This document shows, in pieces, positions 17,210 through 25,393 of a DNA stretch of 64,000 bases (position 1 is the first letter of the stretch; every line of letters begins with the position of its first letter). The stretch spans positions 62,001 to 126,000 of the forward strand of contig NZ_OBDO01000004.1 in the NCBI RefSeq assembly GCF_900215145.1, in the 5' to 3' direction. Below the pieces are notes generated by a model. The model had not been told where the DNA came from. It did no database searches and was given only the letters and a program-made list of their open reading frames with translations. The DNA is from Geodermatophilus sabuli (GTDB taxonomy: Bacteria; Actinomycetota; Actinomycetes; Mycobacteriales; Geodermatophilaceae). The position numbers and the translations under genes are program-made.

Positions 17210-18226
17210 GTGCCGCAGCGGACCGCCGCGCCGACCCCCCCGGCTGCTCTCGACCACCTCCGGCGTTTCGGGGACCACCCCTCGGGGTTCCTCGCCCTGG
17301 CACCGGGCAACGAGTTCTTCGTCGACGACGAGGTGCCCGGGTTCGTCGCCTACCGCCGCGCCGGCCGCCACCGCTTCGTCTTCGGCGGCCCCGTCTGCGA
17401 CGCGGCGGCCGAGCCGCGGCTGCTCGACCGCTTCCTCCGGGACTCCGCCCGGGCCGGCCAGCGGGTGGTCGCGGTGCAGGTGCCGGAGCGCTGCCTGGAC
17501 CTGTTCGCGCACCGGGGCTTCGTCCTGGACCAGATGGGCGCGACGTACGCCGTGGACCTGGCGGCCGCGACGCTCGAGGGCCCGGCCATGCGCAAGGTGC
17601 GTCAGGGCGTGCGGCGTGGCGAGCGGGCGGGCGGGCGGGTGCTGGAGGTGGGCGTCGACCTGCCCTGGAGCGACCGGCTGCGCCGACAGCTCGACGCCGT
17701 CGACGACCGGTGGCTGGGTCCGTCGGGCAAGTCCGCGAAGCCGTTGCGCTTCATGGTGGGGAGCCGGTCGGGTCCTCCCGGTGACCAGCGCCGGCTGTTC
17801 GTCGTGGACGTCGACGGCTGCGTGCTCGGCTACTCCCAGTGCGTTCCCGCCTTCGGCCGGCAGCCGGGCTGGCTCTACGACCTCAACCGCCTCCTGCCCG
17901 GCGCGCCCGACGTCGGGGACCTGCAGGTGTGGGCGGTCATGAGGCGCCTGCAGGGGGAGGGGGCCCCGTACTTCCACCTGGGCTTCACGCCCTTCGCCGA
18001 GCTCGGCCTGCCCAGCTCCCCGGCGGAGCCGCCGCACAGCCGGGTCGGGGCGCTGCTGCTCCGCCTGCTGGCCGAGCACGGGGAGCGGCTCTACCCGACG
18101 GCCGGCGCGGTCGCCTGGAAGCGCAAGTGGCAGCCGGTGACCGTCGCACCCGAGTACATCGCCTTCCCCGGGCGGATCCGGCCGGGGGCGGTCGCCCGCC
18201 TCCTGCGGCTGACCAACGTCGTCTAG
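17210..18226 (+). CDS. DUF2156 (phosphatidylglycerol lysyltransferase-like) protein
   Basis: 338 residues, soluble, matching the C-terminal catalytic domain of MprF (tandem GNAT-like folds): FGGPVCDAAAEPRLL, FAHRGFVLDQMG, DVDGCVLGYSQCVPAF, and the late WKRKWQP segment. MprF domains transfer an aminoacyl group from tRNA to a lipid. This stand-alone form has no flippase domain. Start GTG is 3 bp after the exporter stop. A plausible role is acyl or aminoacyl modification of the exported lipid, which is inference. Confidence 0.8.
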   Translation: MPQRTAAPTPPAALDHLRRFGDHPSGFLALAPGNEFFVDDEVPGFVAYRRAGRHRFVFGGPVCDAAAEPRLLDRFLRDSARAGQRVVAVQVPERCLDLFAHRGFVLDQMGATYAVDLAAATLEGPAMRKVRQGVRRGERAGGRVLEVGVDLPWSDRLRRQLDAVDDRWLGPSGKSAKPLRFMVGSRSGPPGDQRRLFVVDVDGCVLGYSQCVPAFGRQPGWLYDLNRLLPGAPDVGDLQVWAVMRRLQGEGAPYFHLGFTPFAELGLPSSPAEPPHSRVGALLLRLLAEHGERLYPTAGAVAWKRKWQPVTVAPEYIAFPGRIRPGAVARLLRLTNVV

Positions 18227-18269
18227 CAGCACCCCACCCGTCCCCGCTCGCCTCCTGGAGTCGTGAACG

Positions 18270-19649
18270 ATGAACGCACCTGTCGACGTCGGCCTGGCCG
18301 TCCCGCTCCGTACGGCTCCCACGGCCGGGTCCGGCCGTCTCGGCGGCCACGCCGTCGTGGTCGGCGGGAGTATGACCGGTCTCCTGGCCGCCCGGGTCGT
18401 GTCCGAGCACTTCTCGGCGGTGACGGTGCTCGACCGGGACGAGCTGCCGACGGGGCCCGTGCCGCGCAAGGCGGTGCCGCAGGGGCGCCACATCCACTTC
18501 CTGCAGGAAGCCGGCCGGGCCCGCCTCGAGGAGCTCTTCCCCGGCTTCACCGACGAGGTGCTCGCCGCCGGGGGCGTCGGCTTCGACCCCGGTCGCAGCC
18601 TGGTCTGGCACCTGGGCGGTGGCTACGTCCGGCGGACGAGCTCGCCCTACCGGATGCTCTGGGCGACCCGCCCCCTGTTCGAGTGGTGTGTGCGCCGCCG
18701 GGTCAGCTCGATCGGCACCGTCTCCGTGCGCTCCGGGTGCACGGTCCGCGAGCTGGTCGCGAGCCCGTCCGGCGACCGGGTGGTCGGGGTGGAGGTGACC
18801 GACGGAGCCGGTGGCGGGACCACCCGGCTCGACGCCGATCTCGTCGTGGACGCCCGCGGCAGGGGATCGGCCGTCGCGTCGTGGCTGGAGCAGGCCGGGT
18901 ACGGGCCGGTGCCCCGCGACGAGGTGAGGGTGGGCATCGGGTACTCGTCGCGCTTCTACGCCAGGGAGTCCATCGACTGGGACCGGGCGGCCATCGGCAT
19001 CCAGCACGCGGCCCCGGACGGGCGCCAGGGGATGGTGGTGCCGGTCGAGGGGGACCGCTGGATGGTGACGCTCACCGGGCGCCTCGGCAACCTGCCTCCC
19101 TCGGACGACGCGGGGTTCCTCGAGTTCGCGAGGACGTTCGCCGCGAGCGACATCCACGACGCGATCCGGGGACTGGAGCCGGTCTCGCCGATCGTCACCC
19201 ACCGGTTCCCGGCCGGCGTGCGGCACCGGTACGAGCGCCTGCCCCGGTTCCCGGAGCGACTGATCGTGATGGGCGACGCCATCGCCAGCTACAACCCCAC
19301 CTACGGCCAGGGGATTTCCTCGGCCGCCATGCAGGCCACCGATCTGCGCCGCGCGCTGGGCGAGACGGGGCTGGAGCAGCTGGCCACGCGGTTCTTCCGG
19401 CGGGCGGCCCGCTCCATCGACATCCCGTGGACCGTCGCGGTCGGCGGCGACTTCCGGTTCCCGGCGACGGAGGGCCGCAAGCCGATCGGCACCGCGCTCA
19501 CCAACCGCTACCTCGCCCGGCTCGAGCGCGGCCTGCACCACGACGAGGAGATCGTCCGCGCGTTCGGGCGGGTCATCAACCTCGAGCGGCCGTCGTCGTC
19601 CCTGCTGCACCCGCGGATCGTGCGCCGCGTGCTCCGGGCGGCGGCCTGA
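18270..19649 (+). CDS. FAD-dependent oxidoreductase / monooxygenase
   Basis: 459 residues of the group A flavin monooxygenase / geranylgeranyl-reductase-like superfamily. FAD motif HAVVVGGSMTGLLAARVV (about 27-44), a basic HIHFLQ segment, and the second FAD motif VMGDAIASYNPTYGQG (about 335). No membrane segment. ATG 18270 is preceded by CCTGGAG. Located 43 bp after the DUF2156 gene. It could hydroxylate or epoxidise the product; substrate unknown. Confidence 0.85.
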   Translation: MNAPVDVGLAVPLRTAPTAGSGRLGGHAVVVGGSMTGLLAARVVSEHFSAVTVLDRDELPTGPVPRKAVPQGRHIHFLQEAGRARLEELFPGFTDEVLAAGGVGFDPGRSLVWHLGGGYVRRTSSPYRMLWATRPLFEWCVRRRVSSIGTVSVRSGCTVRELVASPSGDRVVGVEVTDGAGGGTTRLDADLVVDARGRGSAVASWLEQAGYGPVPRDEVRVGIGYSSRFYARESIDWDRAAIGIQHAAPDGRQGMVVPVEGDRWMVTLTGRLGNLPPSDDAGFLEFARTFAASDIHDAIRGLEPVSPIVTHRFPAGVRHRYERLPRFPERLIVMGDAIASYNPTYGQGISSAAMQATDLRRALGETGLEQLATRFFRRAARSIDIPWTVAVGGDFRFPATEGRKPIGTALTNRYLARLERGLHHDEEIVRAFGRVINLERPSSSLLHPRIVRRVLRAAA

Positions 19650-19835
19650 CGGGACCCGGTGGTGCTGGTCCCCGGGAGTGACGGGTCCGGCAGGCACAGC
19701 TGCGGCGCGCCGTGCTGCCGGTCACCGGGGTGCGGCCCCTCCCGAGGCGGCCCGTGGGGGAGGAGGGTGCTCGGCGACGGGCGCCCGTCCCCGGCGGGTC
19801 CCGGCAGGAGGTCGTCGGGCCGCGGAGGGGGAGCT

Positions 19836-20708
19836 GTGCGAGTCGACCTGCCGCAGGGCACGCTGGAGTACGCGCGGACGGGCCGGGGGCGGCCGGTGGT
19901 GTTCCTCCACGGGTTCGGTCAGGACCACCGGCTCTGGCAGCCGCTGGTCGACGAGCTGAGCGGCGAGTTCACCTGCATCGCTCCGGACCTGCCCCTCGGG
20001 GCACACCGCGCGGCGATGGCACCGGACGCCGACCTGACGTTCCCCGGCCAGGCCCGGCTGGTCAGTGACCTGCTCCAGGCCCTGGACCTGACCGAGGTCA
20101 CGCTGGTCGGGAACGACACGGGTGGGGCAACGGCCCAGGTCGTGGCCGCACGCCATCCCGAACGGCTGGCCCGCCTGGTGCTGACCGGCTGCGAGACGTC
20201 GGGCAACTTCCCGCCGTCGCCGTTCACCGGGCTCATCCTGGCGGCACGGCTCCACGCCGTCCGGCCGCTGATGGCCGGCATGCGGGTGCGCGCCCTCCGT
20301 CGGCTGCCCTCCGCCTACGGCTGGCTCACGACAGGGGAGCTGCCGCACGACCTCATCGACGACTGGCTGGACGCCTACCGGAGTGACGCCGGGGTGCGCC
20401 GGGACGCGCGGAAGGTGCTGTGCGGTTTCCGCGACCGCCGGCTGCTCGACGACGTCGCCGCCGAGCTGTCGCACTTCGACCGCCCGACCCTGCTCGCCTG
20501 GCCCACCGACGACCGGCTGTTCCCGTACGAGCACGCCCATCGACTGACGGCGCTCCTCCCGCAGGCGCGCCTGGCCCCCGTCCCGGGGAGCCGGACCTGG
20601 GTCATGCGCGACCAGCCGGCCCTCCTCGCGGAGCTCATCAGGGACTTCGTCCGGGAGACCTCGCCGCGCAGTCGCGAGCGGGTCGACGGCGGCCCGGCCG
20701 GCCCGTAG
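19836..20708 (+). CDS. Alpha/beta hydrolase with Asp nucleophile elbow (dehalogenase/epoxide-hydrolase-like)
   Basis: 290 residues. The core starts at RPVVFLHGFGQDHRLWQPLV; the elbow reads GNDTGG, so the nucleophile is Asp instead of Ser, as in haloalkane dehalogenases and epoxide hydrolases. GTG 19836 follows GGAGGGGGAG and begins the first strand. A 186-bp gap separates it from the FAD oxidoreductase; with that enzyme it could open an epoxide. Convergent with the sensor remnant at 20734. Confidence 0.85.
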   Translation: MRVDLPQGTLEYARTGRGRPVVFLHGFGQDHRLWQPLVDELSGEFTCIAPDLPLGAHRAAMAPDADLTFPGQARLVSDLLQALDLTEVTLVGNDTGGATAQVVAARHPERLARLVLTGCETSGNFPPSPFTGLILAARLHAVRPLMAGMRVRALRRLPSAYGWLTTGELPHDLIDDWLDAYRSDAGVRRDARKVLCGFRDRRLLDDVAAELSHFDRPTLLAWPTDDRLFPYEHAHRLTALLPQARLAPVPGSRTWVMRDQPALLAELIRDFVRETSPRSRERVDGGPAGP

Positions 20709-20733
20709 CCGGGGCAGCTCGCCGGCCGTCCCC

Positions 20734-21123
20734 TCACCGGTTGCTGATCGAGGCCCGTGTGCCGGCGTCGGCCCGCTCGTCCCGCGGCTCGGTGGCCGCG
20801 GGCAGGAGCAGGGTGGACACCGGCGGGGACGCCTGCGTGAGGACCAGCTCGCCGTACACGTCCGCGCGGGACTCGGACACGAGGACGGCGCCGATGATGT
20901 CCTCGCCGTGCGTGACCGGCGCGGCCGCGAACAGGAGGTCGTCGTCGGCGCCGGCCTCCACGTCGTCGGCCACGGTGATCGCGACGTCGTTGGCCACCCG
21001 CAGCAGGTGCCCGCGCTCCTGCCCGACCAGGTGCCGGAACACCGCGATGCCCAGCGGCACGGCGAACAGGACCGTGGCCACGACGGAGGCCAGCACGGCC
21101 AGGGCGATGATCCGAGTGCGCAC
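20734..21123 (-). pseudogene. Truncated sensor histidine kinase N-terminus
   Basis: 129 codons: a basic start, one TM helix (residues 5-28: IIALAVLASVVATVLFAV) and a short extracytoplasmic stretch with DDLLFAAAPVTHGEDIIGAVLVSE, as in sensor domains of actinobacterial two-component kinases. The second TM, HAMP, dimerisation and ATPase domains are absent and there is no response regulator nearby. The stop lies only 25 bp from the convergent hydrolase. GTG 21123 has GGAGG 8 nt upstream. Either a decayed kinase or a small membrane sensor; I favour a remnant. Confidence 0.55.
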
Positions 21124-21385
21124 GAACACCGCCTCCGCGCCGGCGCCGCAGGGGACGCGGGAGCCGGCAGCCGGCAGCCGCCAGGATGCAGGGACCGGGG
21201 GCCCTGTCACCGCATCCACGAACGGCGTCGCACCCGGCGCGACCGGCAGGCCGGGGCGCGGCAACCTGGCAGCCACCTGTGGATCTGGCAAGAAGCAGGT
21301 AAAGCGTCCCCCGGCCGGCACCGGGTCGTCCCGGTCACTCCTACCGTCCCGCCACGGTCGCTCGATGGGAAGGTGGAGATGAGAA

Positions 21386-21568
21386 GTGAGCCTGACCCTG
21401 GTGTTCGTGGTCGTCGTGGCAGCTGTGATCGTGCTCTTCGCGTTCATGTACTGGCGCGAGAGCCGGCGGCCGCACGTCCGCCGCCGGCGGCCCGGTGCCC
21501 TGGACGGGCCCGATGAGCCGGCGCCCGGCGACCACGGGAGTCGAGGAGGTCCGACGCGACGCGGCTGA
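21386..21568 (+). CDS. Small single-TM hypothetical protein, 60 aa
   Basis: GTG 21386 (AAGGTGGAG upstream) opens a hydrophobic N-terminal helix (SLTLVFVVVVAAVIVLFAFMYW) followed by an Arg-rich, then acidic Pro-rich tail. Topology would be N-out/C-in, a short membrane peptide. Family unknown. Confidence 0.5.
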   Translation: MSLTLVFVVVVAAVIVLFAFMYWRESRRPHVRRRRPGALDGPDEPAPGDHGSRGGPTRRG

Positions 21569-21605
21569 CCGTCCGGCCGGTGACCCGGCGCGTGGCGGGG
21601 AACGC

Positions 21606-21725
21606 CTACCTCGTCCGGTCCTCGGGAGCGCTGACGGCCTTCACCATCGACCTGGTGATCAGGCCGGCCGCGGCGGCGGCCGCAGCAGCGATCGCGGAAC
21701 GGAGCAGACGGTGCCTGCGGTTCAC
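21606..21725 (-). CDS. Possible small membrane peptide, 39 aa
   Basis: GTG 21725 with GGGAGG 6 nt upstream encodes a basic N-terminus (NRRHRLLR), an Ala-rich hydrophobic stretch (SAIAAAAAAAAGLI) and a charged tail ending APEDRTR. Could be a small exported or membrane peptide. Evidence is only the ribosome-binding site and composition. Confidence 0.35.
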   Translation of the reverse strand: MNRRHRLLRSAIAAAAAAAAGLITRSMVKAVSAPEDRTR

Positions 21726-21780
21726 GGCGGCCTCCCGGGGCAGCGGTGGGCCCGATCTCTACTCCAGTTGCCCGATCGGC

Positions 21781-21897
21781 TCAAGGGCGCGGCGTGGGAG
21801 CACGCGCGCTCTCGTGCGGGGCCAGCGACACGAACCCCTCGACGGCGAGCCAGCGGCCCAGGGCCGGGTCGGTGTCACCCCGCACGAGCTCCTCCAT
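21781..21897 (-). CDS. Doubtful small ORF, 38 aa
   Basis: ATG 21897 opens MEELVRGDTDPALGRWLAVEGF, which looks protein-like; the frame stays open upstream to GTG 21945 and beyond. No Shine-Dalgarno sequence precedes either start. It may be the 3-prime end of a decayed gene. Confidence 0.22.
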   Translation of the reverse strand: MEELVRGDTDPALGRWLAVEGFVSLAPHESARAPTPRP

Positions 21898-22053
21898 GGC
21901 CGGCTGGGCGGGAGTTCCGAGGTGCAGGTCGACGCCGGCCTGCACGAGGAGGCCGTGCGGCCGGCCGGCTCCTCAGCTCCGCTGACCGCCCCGTCGCCCC
22001 GGCGGGGCGCCCGTCCACGCCGTGACGGGGGATGTCTCGTTCCGCGGGTGGGT

Positions 22054-22059
22054 TACGGT
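22054..22059 (+). promoter_or_regulatory. -10 element of a leaderless gene
   Basis: TACGGT ends 6 nt before the GTG start at 22066, the spacing expected for leaderless actinobacterial transcripts. There is no Shine-Dalgarno sequence. Confidence 0.45.
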
Positions 22060-22065
22060 CGCCGC

Positions 22066-22254
22066 GTGCCGCTGATCCTGCACTGGGGTGGGCCTCGCCA
22101 TCGCGAGGTCGACGACGTGCCCGCCGAGCAGCTGGCCTCGTCGCTGCTCGTCTACGACGGCCCGCGGTGGTTCGGCGTCTACCAGCGGGCCGATCCGGTG
22201 CAGCACCGGACGACGCCGCAGGGTAGCGCCGAGGTGTGGCTGGCCCGCGAGTAG
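22066..22254 (+). CDS. Small hypothetical protein, 62 aa
   Basis: PLILHWGGPRHREVDDVPAE, a short mixed alpha/beta protein rich in Trp, His and Tyr with no signal. The frame is open far upstream, but composition becomes protein-like only here, and a TACGGT -10 sits at leaderless distance, which decides the start. Convergent with the universal stress protein. Family not recognised. Confidence 0.6.
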   Translation: MPLILHWGGPRHREVDDVPAEQLASSLLVYDGPRWFGVYQRADPVQHRTTPQGSAEVWLARE

Positions 22255-22404
22255 CTGCCCGCCGTCGGCCGACCCACCGCGCGCCGCCGGGATGCGGCGC
22301 ACGGCGGTCGGCTCCGCTCGCGGTCGACGTCGTCCCGCGCTGCGGTCCCCGGCGGTCGGGAGCGGGCGCCGGGCGGGTCGACGCCCTCGACGCGACCGGC
22401 CCCG

Positions 22405-23304
22405 TCAGCTGTCCGGGCGCAGTGGCACGACGGCGACCGGGCAGGCCGCACGGTGCAGGACGCCGAGCGTCGTCGACCCCAGCCGAGCGACCACGCCGCG
22501 GGGGCGGTGCCCCACCACGAGCAGCTGGGCCCCGACGGCGGCGTTCCGCAGCGCGGCGGCCGGTCGCTCCCGCACGACGACCTCCCGGATCTCGATGCCG
22601 GCGGCCCGCGTGCGCCAGGGAGCGACGAGCGCGGCGAGGTGCCGCCGCCGCTCCGCCACCACGGCGTCCCAGTCGACGAGTCCCCCGTATCGGCCCAGCG
22701 CCACCTCGAGGGCGGCGTCGTGCCAGGCGTGCAGGACCACCAGGTCGGTGCCGCGGCTGGTCGCCCCGGCGACGGCGACGGCGAGGACCTCGTCCACCCC
22801 GGGCCGGCCGTCGACACCGACGACCACCGGCCCCTGCCCGTTCCCGCTGCCCTGCCAGTCGTCGGGGAGGGCGATCACCGGGCACCGGGCGTGCTGGACC
22901 ACCGCCGCGGCCGTGGACCCGAGCAGCACCCCGGACAGCCCCCCGGCCCCGCGCTCACCGATGACCAGCAGGGCCGCCTCGGCGGACAGCGCGAGCAGCC
23001 CGTCCACCGGGTGGTCGTCCACGACCGACACGGAGACCTCGGCCATGCCGGTCCACTGACGGACGTGGTCGGCCGCGGCCTCCACCAGCCGGACGGCGCT
23101 GGCCCGGAACTGCGCCTGCGCCTCGGCGGAGGTCACCGGGACCGCGTCGCCCCCCGCCCGCCACGGCGTCACGTGCACCACCAGCAGCGGCAGCCCGTGG
23201 CGACGGGCCTCCTCCGCGGCGAACACGGCCGCCCGGGCGGAGGACTCCGAACCGTCCACCCCCACGACGACGCGACGCGGCGCCGGGGCGGCCGCAGCGG
23301 TCAT
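22405..23304 (-). CDS. Universal stress protein, two UspA domains
   Basis: 299 residues, tandem UspA folds. Domain 1 starts VVVGVDGSESSARAAVFAA; its ATP loop is IGERGAGGLSGVLLGS. Domain 2 starts VVVGVDGRPGVDEVLAVA with GHRPRGVVARLGS. Both keep the G-2x-G-9x-G(S/T) nucleotide-binding pattern. Cytosolic; expected to respond to hypoxia or stress. ATG 23304 begins a short Ala-rich lead into the first strand. Monocistronic, on the minus strand. Confidence 0.93.
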   Translation of the reverse strand: MTAAAAPAPRRVVVGVDGSESSARAAVFAAEEARRHGLPLLVVHVTPWRAGGDAVPVTSAEAQAQFRASAVRLVEAAADHVRQWTGMAEVSVSVVDDHPVDGLLALSAEAALLVIGERGAGGLSGVLLGSTAAAVVQHARCPVIALPDDWQGSGNGQGPVVVGVDGRPGVDEVLAVAVAGATSRGTDLVVLHAWHDAALEVALGRYGGLVDWDAVVAERRRHLAALVAPWRTRAAGIEIREVVVRERPAAALRNAAVGAQLLVVGHRPRGVVARLGSTTLGVLHRAACPVAVVPLRPDS

Positions 23305-23445
23305 CGCAGAATTGCCGTCTCGGGCGCAGCGGTGGTCGGCATGCCGTCATCGTGCCCGACGTGGCCGCGCGGTCGTCGCGGCCGACGGCGTCCGCGGCGC
23401 GGGGGACCACCCCGGGCGCGCAGCGGGGGACGCCGGGTGCGCGGG

Positions 23446-24039
23446 TCAGTCGACGAGCAGGGCGGACCAGGACTCGGTCAGGACCGCGTGGGTCTCGTCG
23501 CGGTCGACGTCCCACCCGTGGCGCATCCAGCGACGCGAGGCGAACTCCAGCTGGCCGAAGGCGAGTGTGCCGCGGACCCGGCGCGACGACGACGTGAACC
23601 GGCCCGCCGCGTCGAGGCCCCGGTGGATGTCGCTGATCGCGCTCTCGAACCAGACGTCGATCGCCTCGCGGATCTCGGCGTCCTGGGCCGCCGCCTCGTG
23701 TGCGGCGATGATGTACGGCTTGATGGCCGGCCACTGGTCGATCTTGGTGCCGAGCCAGGCGTGGATCTGCTCCCGGTCGCCGGACGCCACGACGGCCGCC
23801 AGCCGGGGGTCGTCCTCGGCGATGAGCAGCTGGTCGACGGCCGTGATGAGCTCCTTCATCAAGGTGGCCTTCGACGCGAAGTGCAGGTAGAAGGTCTGCC
23901 GCGTGGTGCCGGCCGCGGCGGCGATGTCGTCGATGGTCGTGGCCGCGTAGCCCTTCGACTCGAACAGGCCCAGCCCCTCCCTGAGCAGCAGCTCACGGGT
24001 CAGGCGCTTCTGGGCTTCGCGGAGGCTCACGGCTGGCAC
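23446..24039 (-). CDS. TetR-family transcriptional regulator
   Basis: About 197 residues. N-terminal HTH: REGLGLFESKGYAATTIDDIAAAAGTTRQTFYLHF. C-terminal ligand domain ends WDVDRDETHAVLTESWSALL. Start uncertain: GTG 24039 or GTG 24030, neither with a good Shine-Dalgarno sequence; 24039 is given. No divergent target gene is adjacent, so it probably acts in trans or on itself. Its C-terminus is a useful comparator for the TetR remnant at 35472. Confidence 0.85.
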   Translation of the reverse strand: MPAVSLREAQKRLTRELLLREGLGLFESKGYAATTIDDIAAAAGTTRQTFYLHFASKATLMKELITAVDQLLIAEDDPRLAAVVASGDREQIHAWLGTKIDQWPAIKPYIIAAHEAAAQDAEIREAIDVWFESAISDIHRGLDAAGRFTSSSRRVRGTLAFGQLEFASRRWMRHGWDVDRDETHAVLTESWSALLVD

Positions 24040-24144
24040 CCTAGGTGAGCCGCACCCGCCTGGGCCTGCGGGACGGCGGTGCCTGAGCACGCGTCAGGCC
24101 GGCGAGCGGACGTCGGCGCGCCCGCGGTCACCGCGGCAGGCCGG

Positions 24145-24666
24145 TCAGCGAGGCGCCTCGGCGCCGGGCGCACCGTCGTAGCGGGTGTAGGTCGCGGCCA
24201 TCGAGCCCGTCGGGTCGAGCCGGGCCAGGATGGCGTCGCCGATCCGGGCGAGCTGGTCGATCTGCTCGTCGCTGAGCGCGTCGATGACGTGGTGCCGGAC
24301 GGTGGCGACGTGGCCGGGCGCCGCCTCCTGCACCTTGGCCCGTCCCGCATCCGTGAGCCGGGCGTTGGTCGCCCGGCGGTCGTCGGGACAGGGGAAGCGC
24401 TCCACCAGGCCCCGGGCCTCCAGGCGGCTCACCACGTGCGAGAGCCGGGGCAGCGTGGCGTTGGTCTGCCGCGCCAGCTCAGTCATCCGCAACGTGCGGC
24501 CGGGGGCCTCGGAGAGCATCGCCAGCGCGTAGTAGTCGAACTCCGTCACATCGGCGTCCCGGCGCAGCTGGGTGTCGAGGGCGCCCGGGAGCAGCTCGAG
24601 CACCGCCCGCAACCGGATCCACGCACGCAGCTGACGCCGGTCGAGCCAGGGAGTGTCCACGGTCAC
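24145..24666 (-). CDS. MarR-family transcriptional regulator
   Basis: 173 residues, winged-helix. Recognition region RMTELARQTNATLPRLSHVVSRLEARGLVERF and wing CPDDRRATNARLTDAG are typical. GTG 24666 with GACGAGG upstream is chosen; an ATG at 24732 would put the operator inside the gene. Divergent from the F420-type reductase gene with a large palindrome between, so it very likely represses both. Confidence 0.9.
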   Translation of the reverse strand: MTVDTPWLDRRQLRAWIRLRAVLELLPGALDTQLRRDADVTEFDYYALAMLSEAPGRTLRMTELARQTNATLPRLSHVVSRLEARGLVERFPCPDDRRATNARLTDAGRAKVQEAAPGHVATVRHHVIDALSDEQIDQLARIGDAILARLDPTGSMAATYTRYDGAPGAEAPR

Positions 24667-24682
24667 ATCCTCGTCGGGAATT

Positions 24683-24729
24683 GTTGTAGCGACAACTCTG
24701 CTGTACGGAGCAGAAGTTGTCGCTACAAC
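24683..24729. promoter_or_regulatory. Palindromic MarR operator pair
   Basis: A perfect 15-bp inverted repeat, GTTGTAGCGACAACT (24683-24697) and its complement (24715-24729), with 17 bp between. Each arm contains a near-palindrome TTGTNGCNACAA, so this looks like two MarR dimer sites in the divergent promoter. An inner offset TCTGCT/AGCAGA repeat lies in the spacer. The AT content is far above the surroundings. Confidence 0.75.
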
Positions 24730-24755
24730 CAATCATCCACGGCAGGAGCACCGAC

Positions 24756-25331
24756 ATGGCACACGTGAGCATCATCGGCACCGGCACCATGGGCCAGGCC
24801 ATCGCCGCCGCCGTCAGCAGGGGCGGCAACACCGTCGAGCTGCTCGGCCGAGCCGACGTCGGCACGCCGGTCACCGGCGAGGTCGTCGTCCTCGCCGTCC
24901 CCTACGGCGCCGTCGCCGACCTCGTCGCCCAGCGCGGTGCCGAGCTGGCCGGCAAGATCGTCGTCGACATCACCAACCCGGTGGACGTCGAGACCTTCGA
25001 CTCCCTGGTCGTCCCGGCCGACGGCTCCGCCGCCGCGGAGATCGCCACGGCGCTGCCCGGGTCCCGGGTCGTCAAGGCGTTCAACACCACCTTCGCCGCC
25101 ACCCTGTCCTCCGGCACCGTCGGCGCGCTGCCCACGACCGTGCTGATCGCCGGCGACGACGCCGACGCGAAGTCGCTGCTGGCCGGGATCGTCACCGCCG
25201 GCGGCCTGCGCGCCATCGACGCCGGCTCGCTTGGCCGCGCCCGCGAGATGGAGGCCCTCGGCTTCCTCCAGATCAGCCTGGCCGCCGCCGAGGAGATCGC
25301 CTGGACCGGCGGGTTCGCCGTCGCCGCCTGA
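24756..25331 (+). CDS. NADPH-dependent F420 reductase-like protein
   Basis: 191 residues, Rossmann fold with SIIGTGTMGQAIAAAVSRGG (residues 5-24), a short form close to F420H2:NADP oxidoreductase and similar NAD(P)-binding proteins (VVDITNPVD, VKAFNTTFA). It should transfer hydride between NADP and a deazaflavin or act on a small carbonyl. ATG 24756 with GGCAGGAG is preferred. First gene of a three-gene MarR-controlled set. Confidence 0.85.
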   Translation: MAHVSIIGTGTMGQAIAAAVSRGGNTVELLGRADVGTPVTGEVVVLAVPYGAVADLVAQRGAELAGKIVVDITNPVDVETFDSLVVPADGSAAAEIATALPGSRVVKAFNTTFAATLSSGTVGALPTTVLIAGDDADAKSLLAGIVTAGGLRAIDAGSLGRAREMEALGFLQISLAAAEEIAWTGGFAVAA

Positions 25332-25393
25332 CCCCCGCCGCCGCCCCGTCACGATCCCGCCCCCGATCCGCCCTCCCCGAGACAGGACCCGCC

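Noticed and set aside
14705-18550. 1281-codon minus-strand open frame
   Set aside because: Antisense of the MMPL, DUF2156 and FAD genes, which have clear motifs; the minus frame is His/Asp/Arg-rich without domains.
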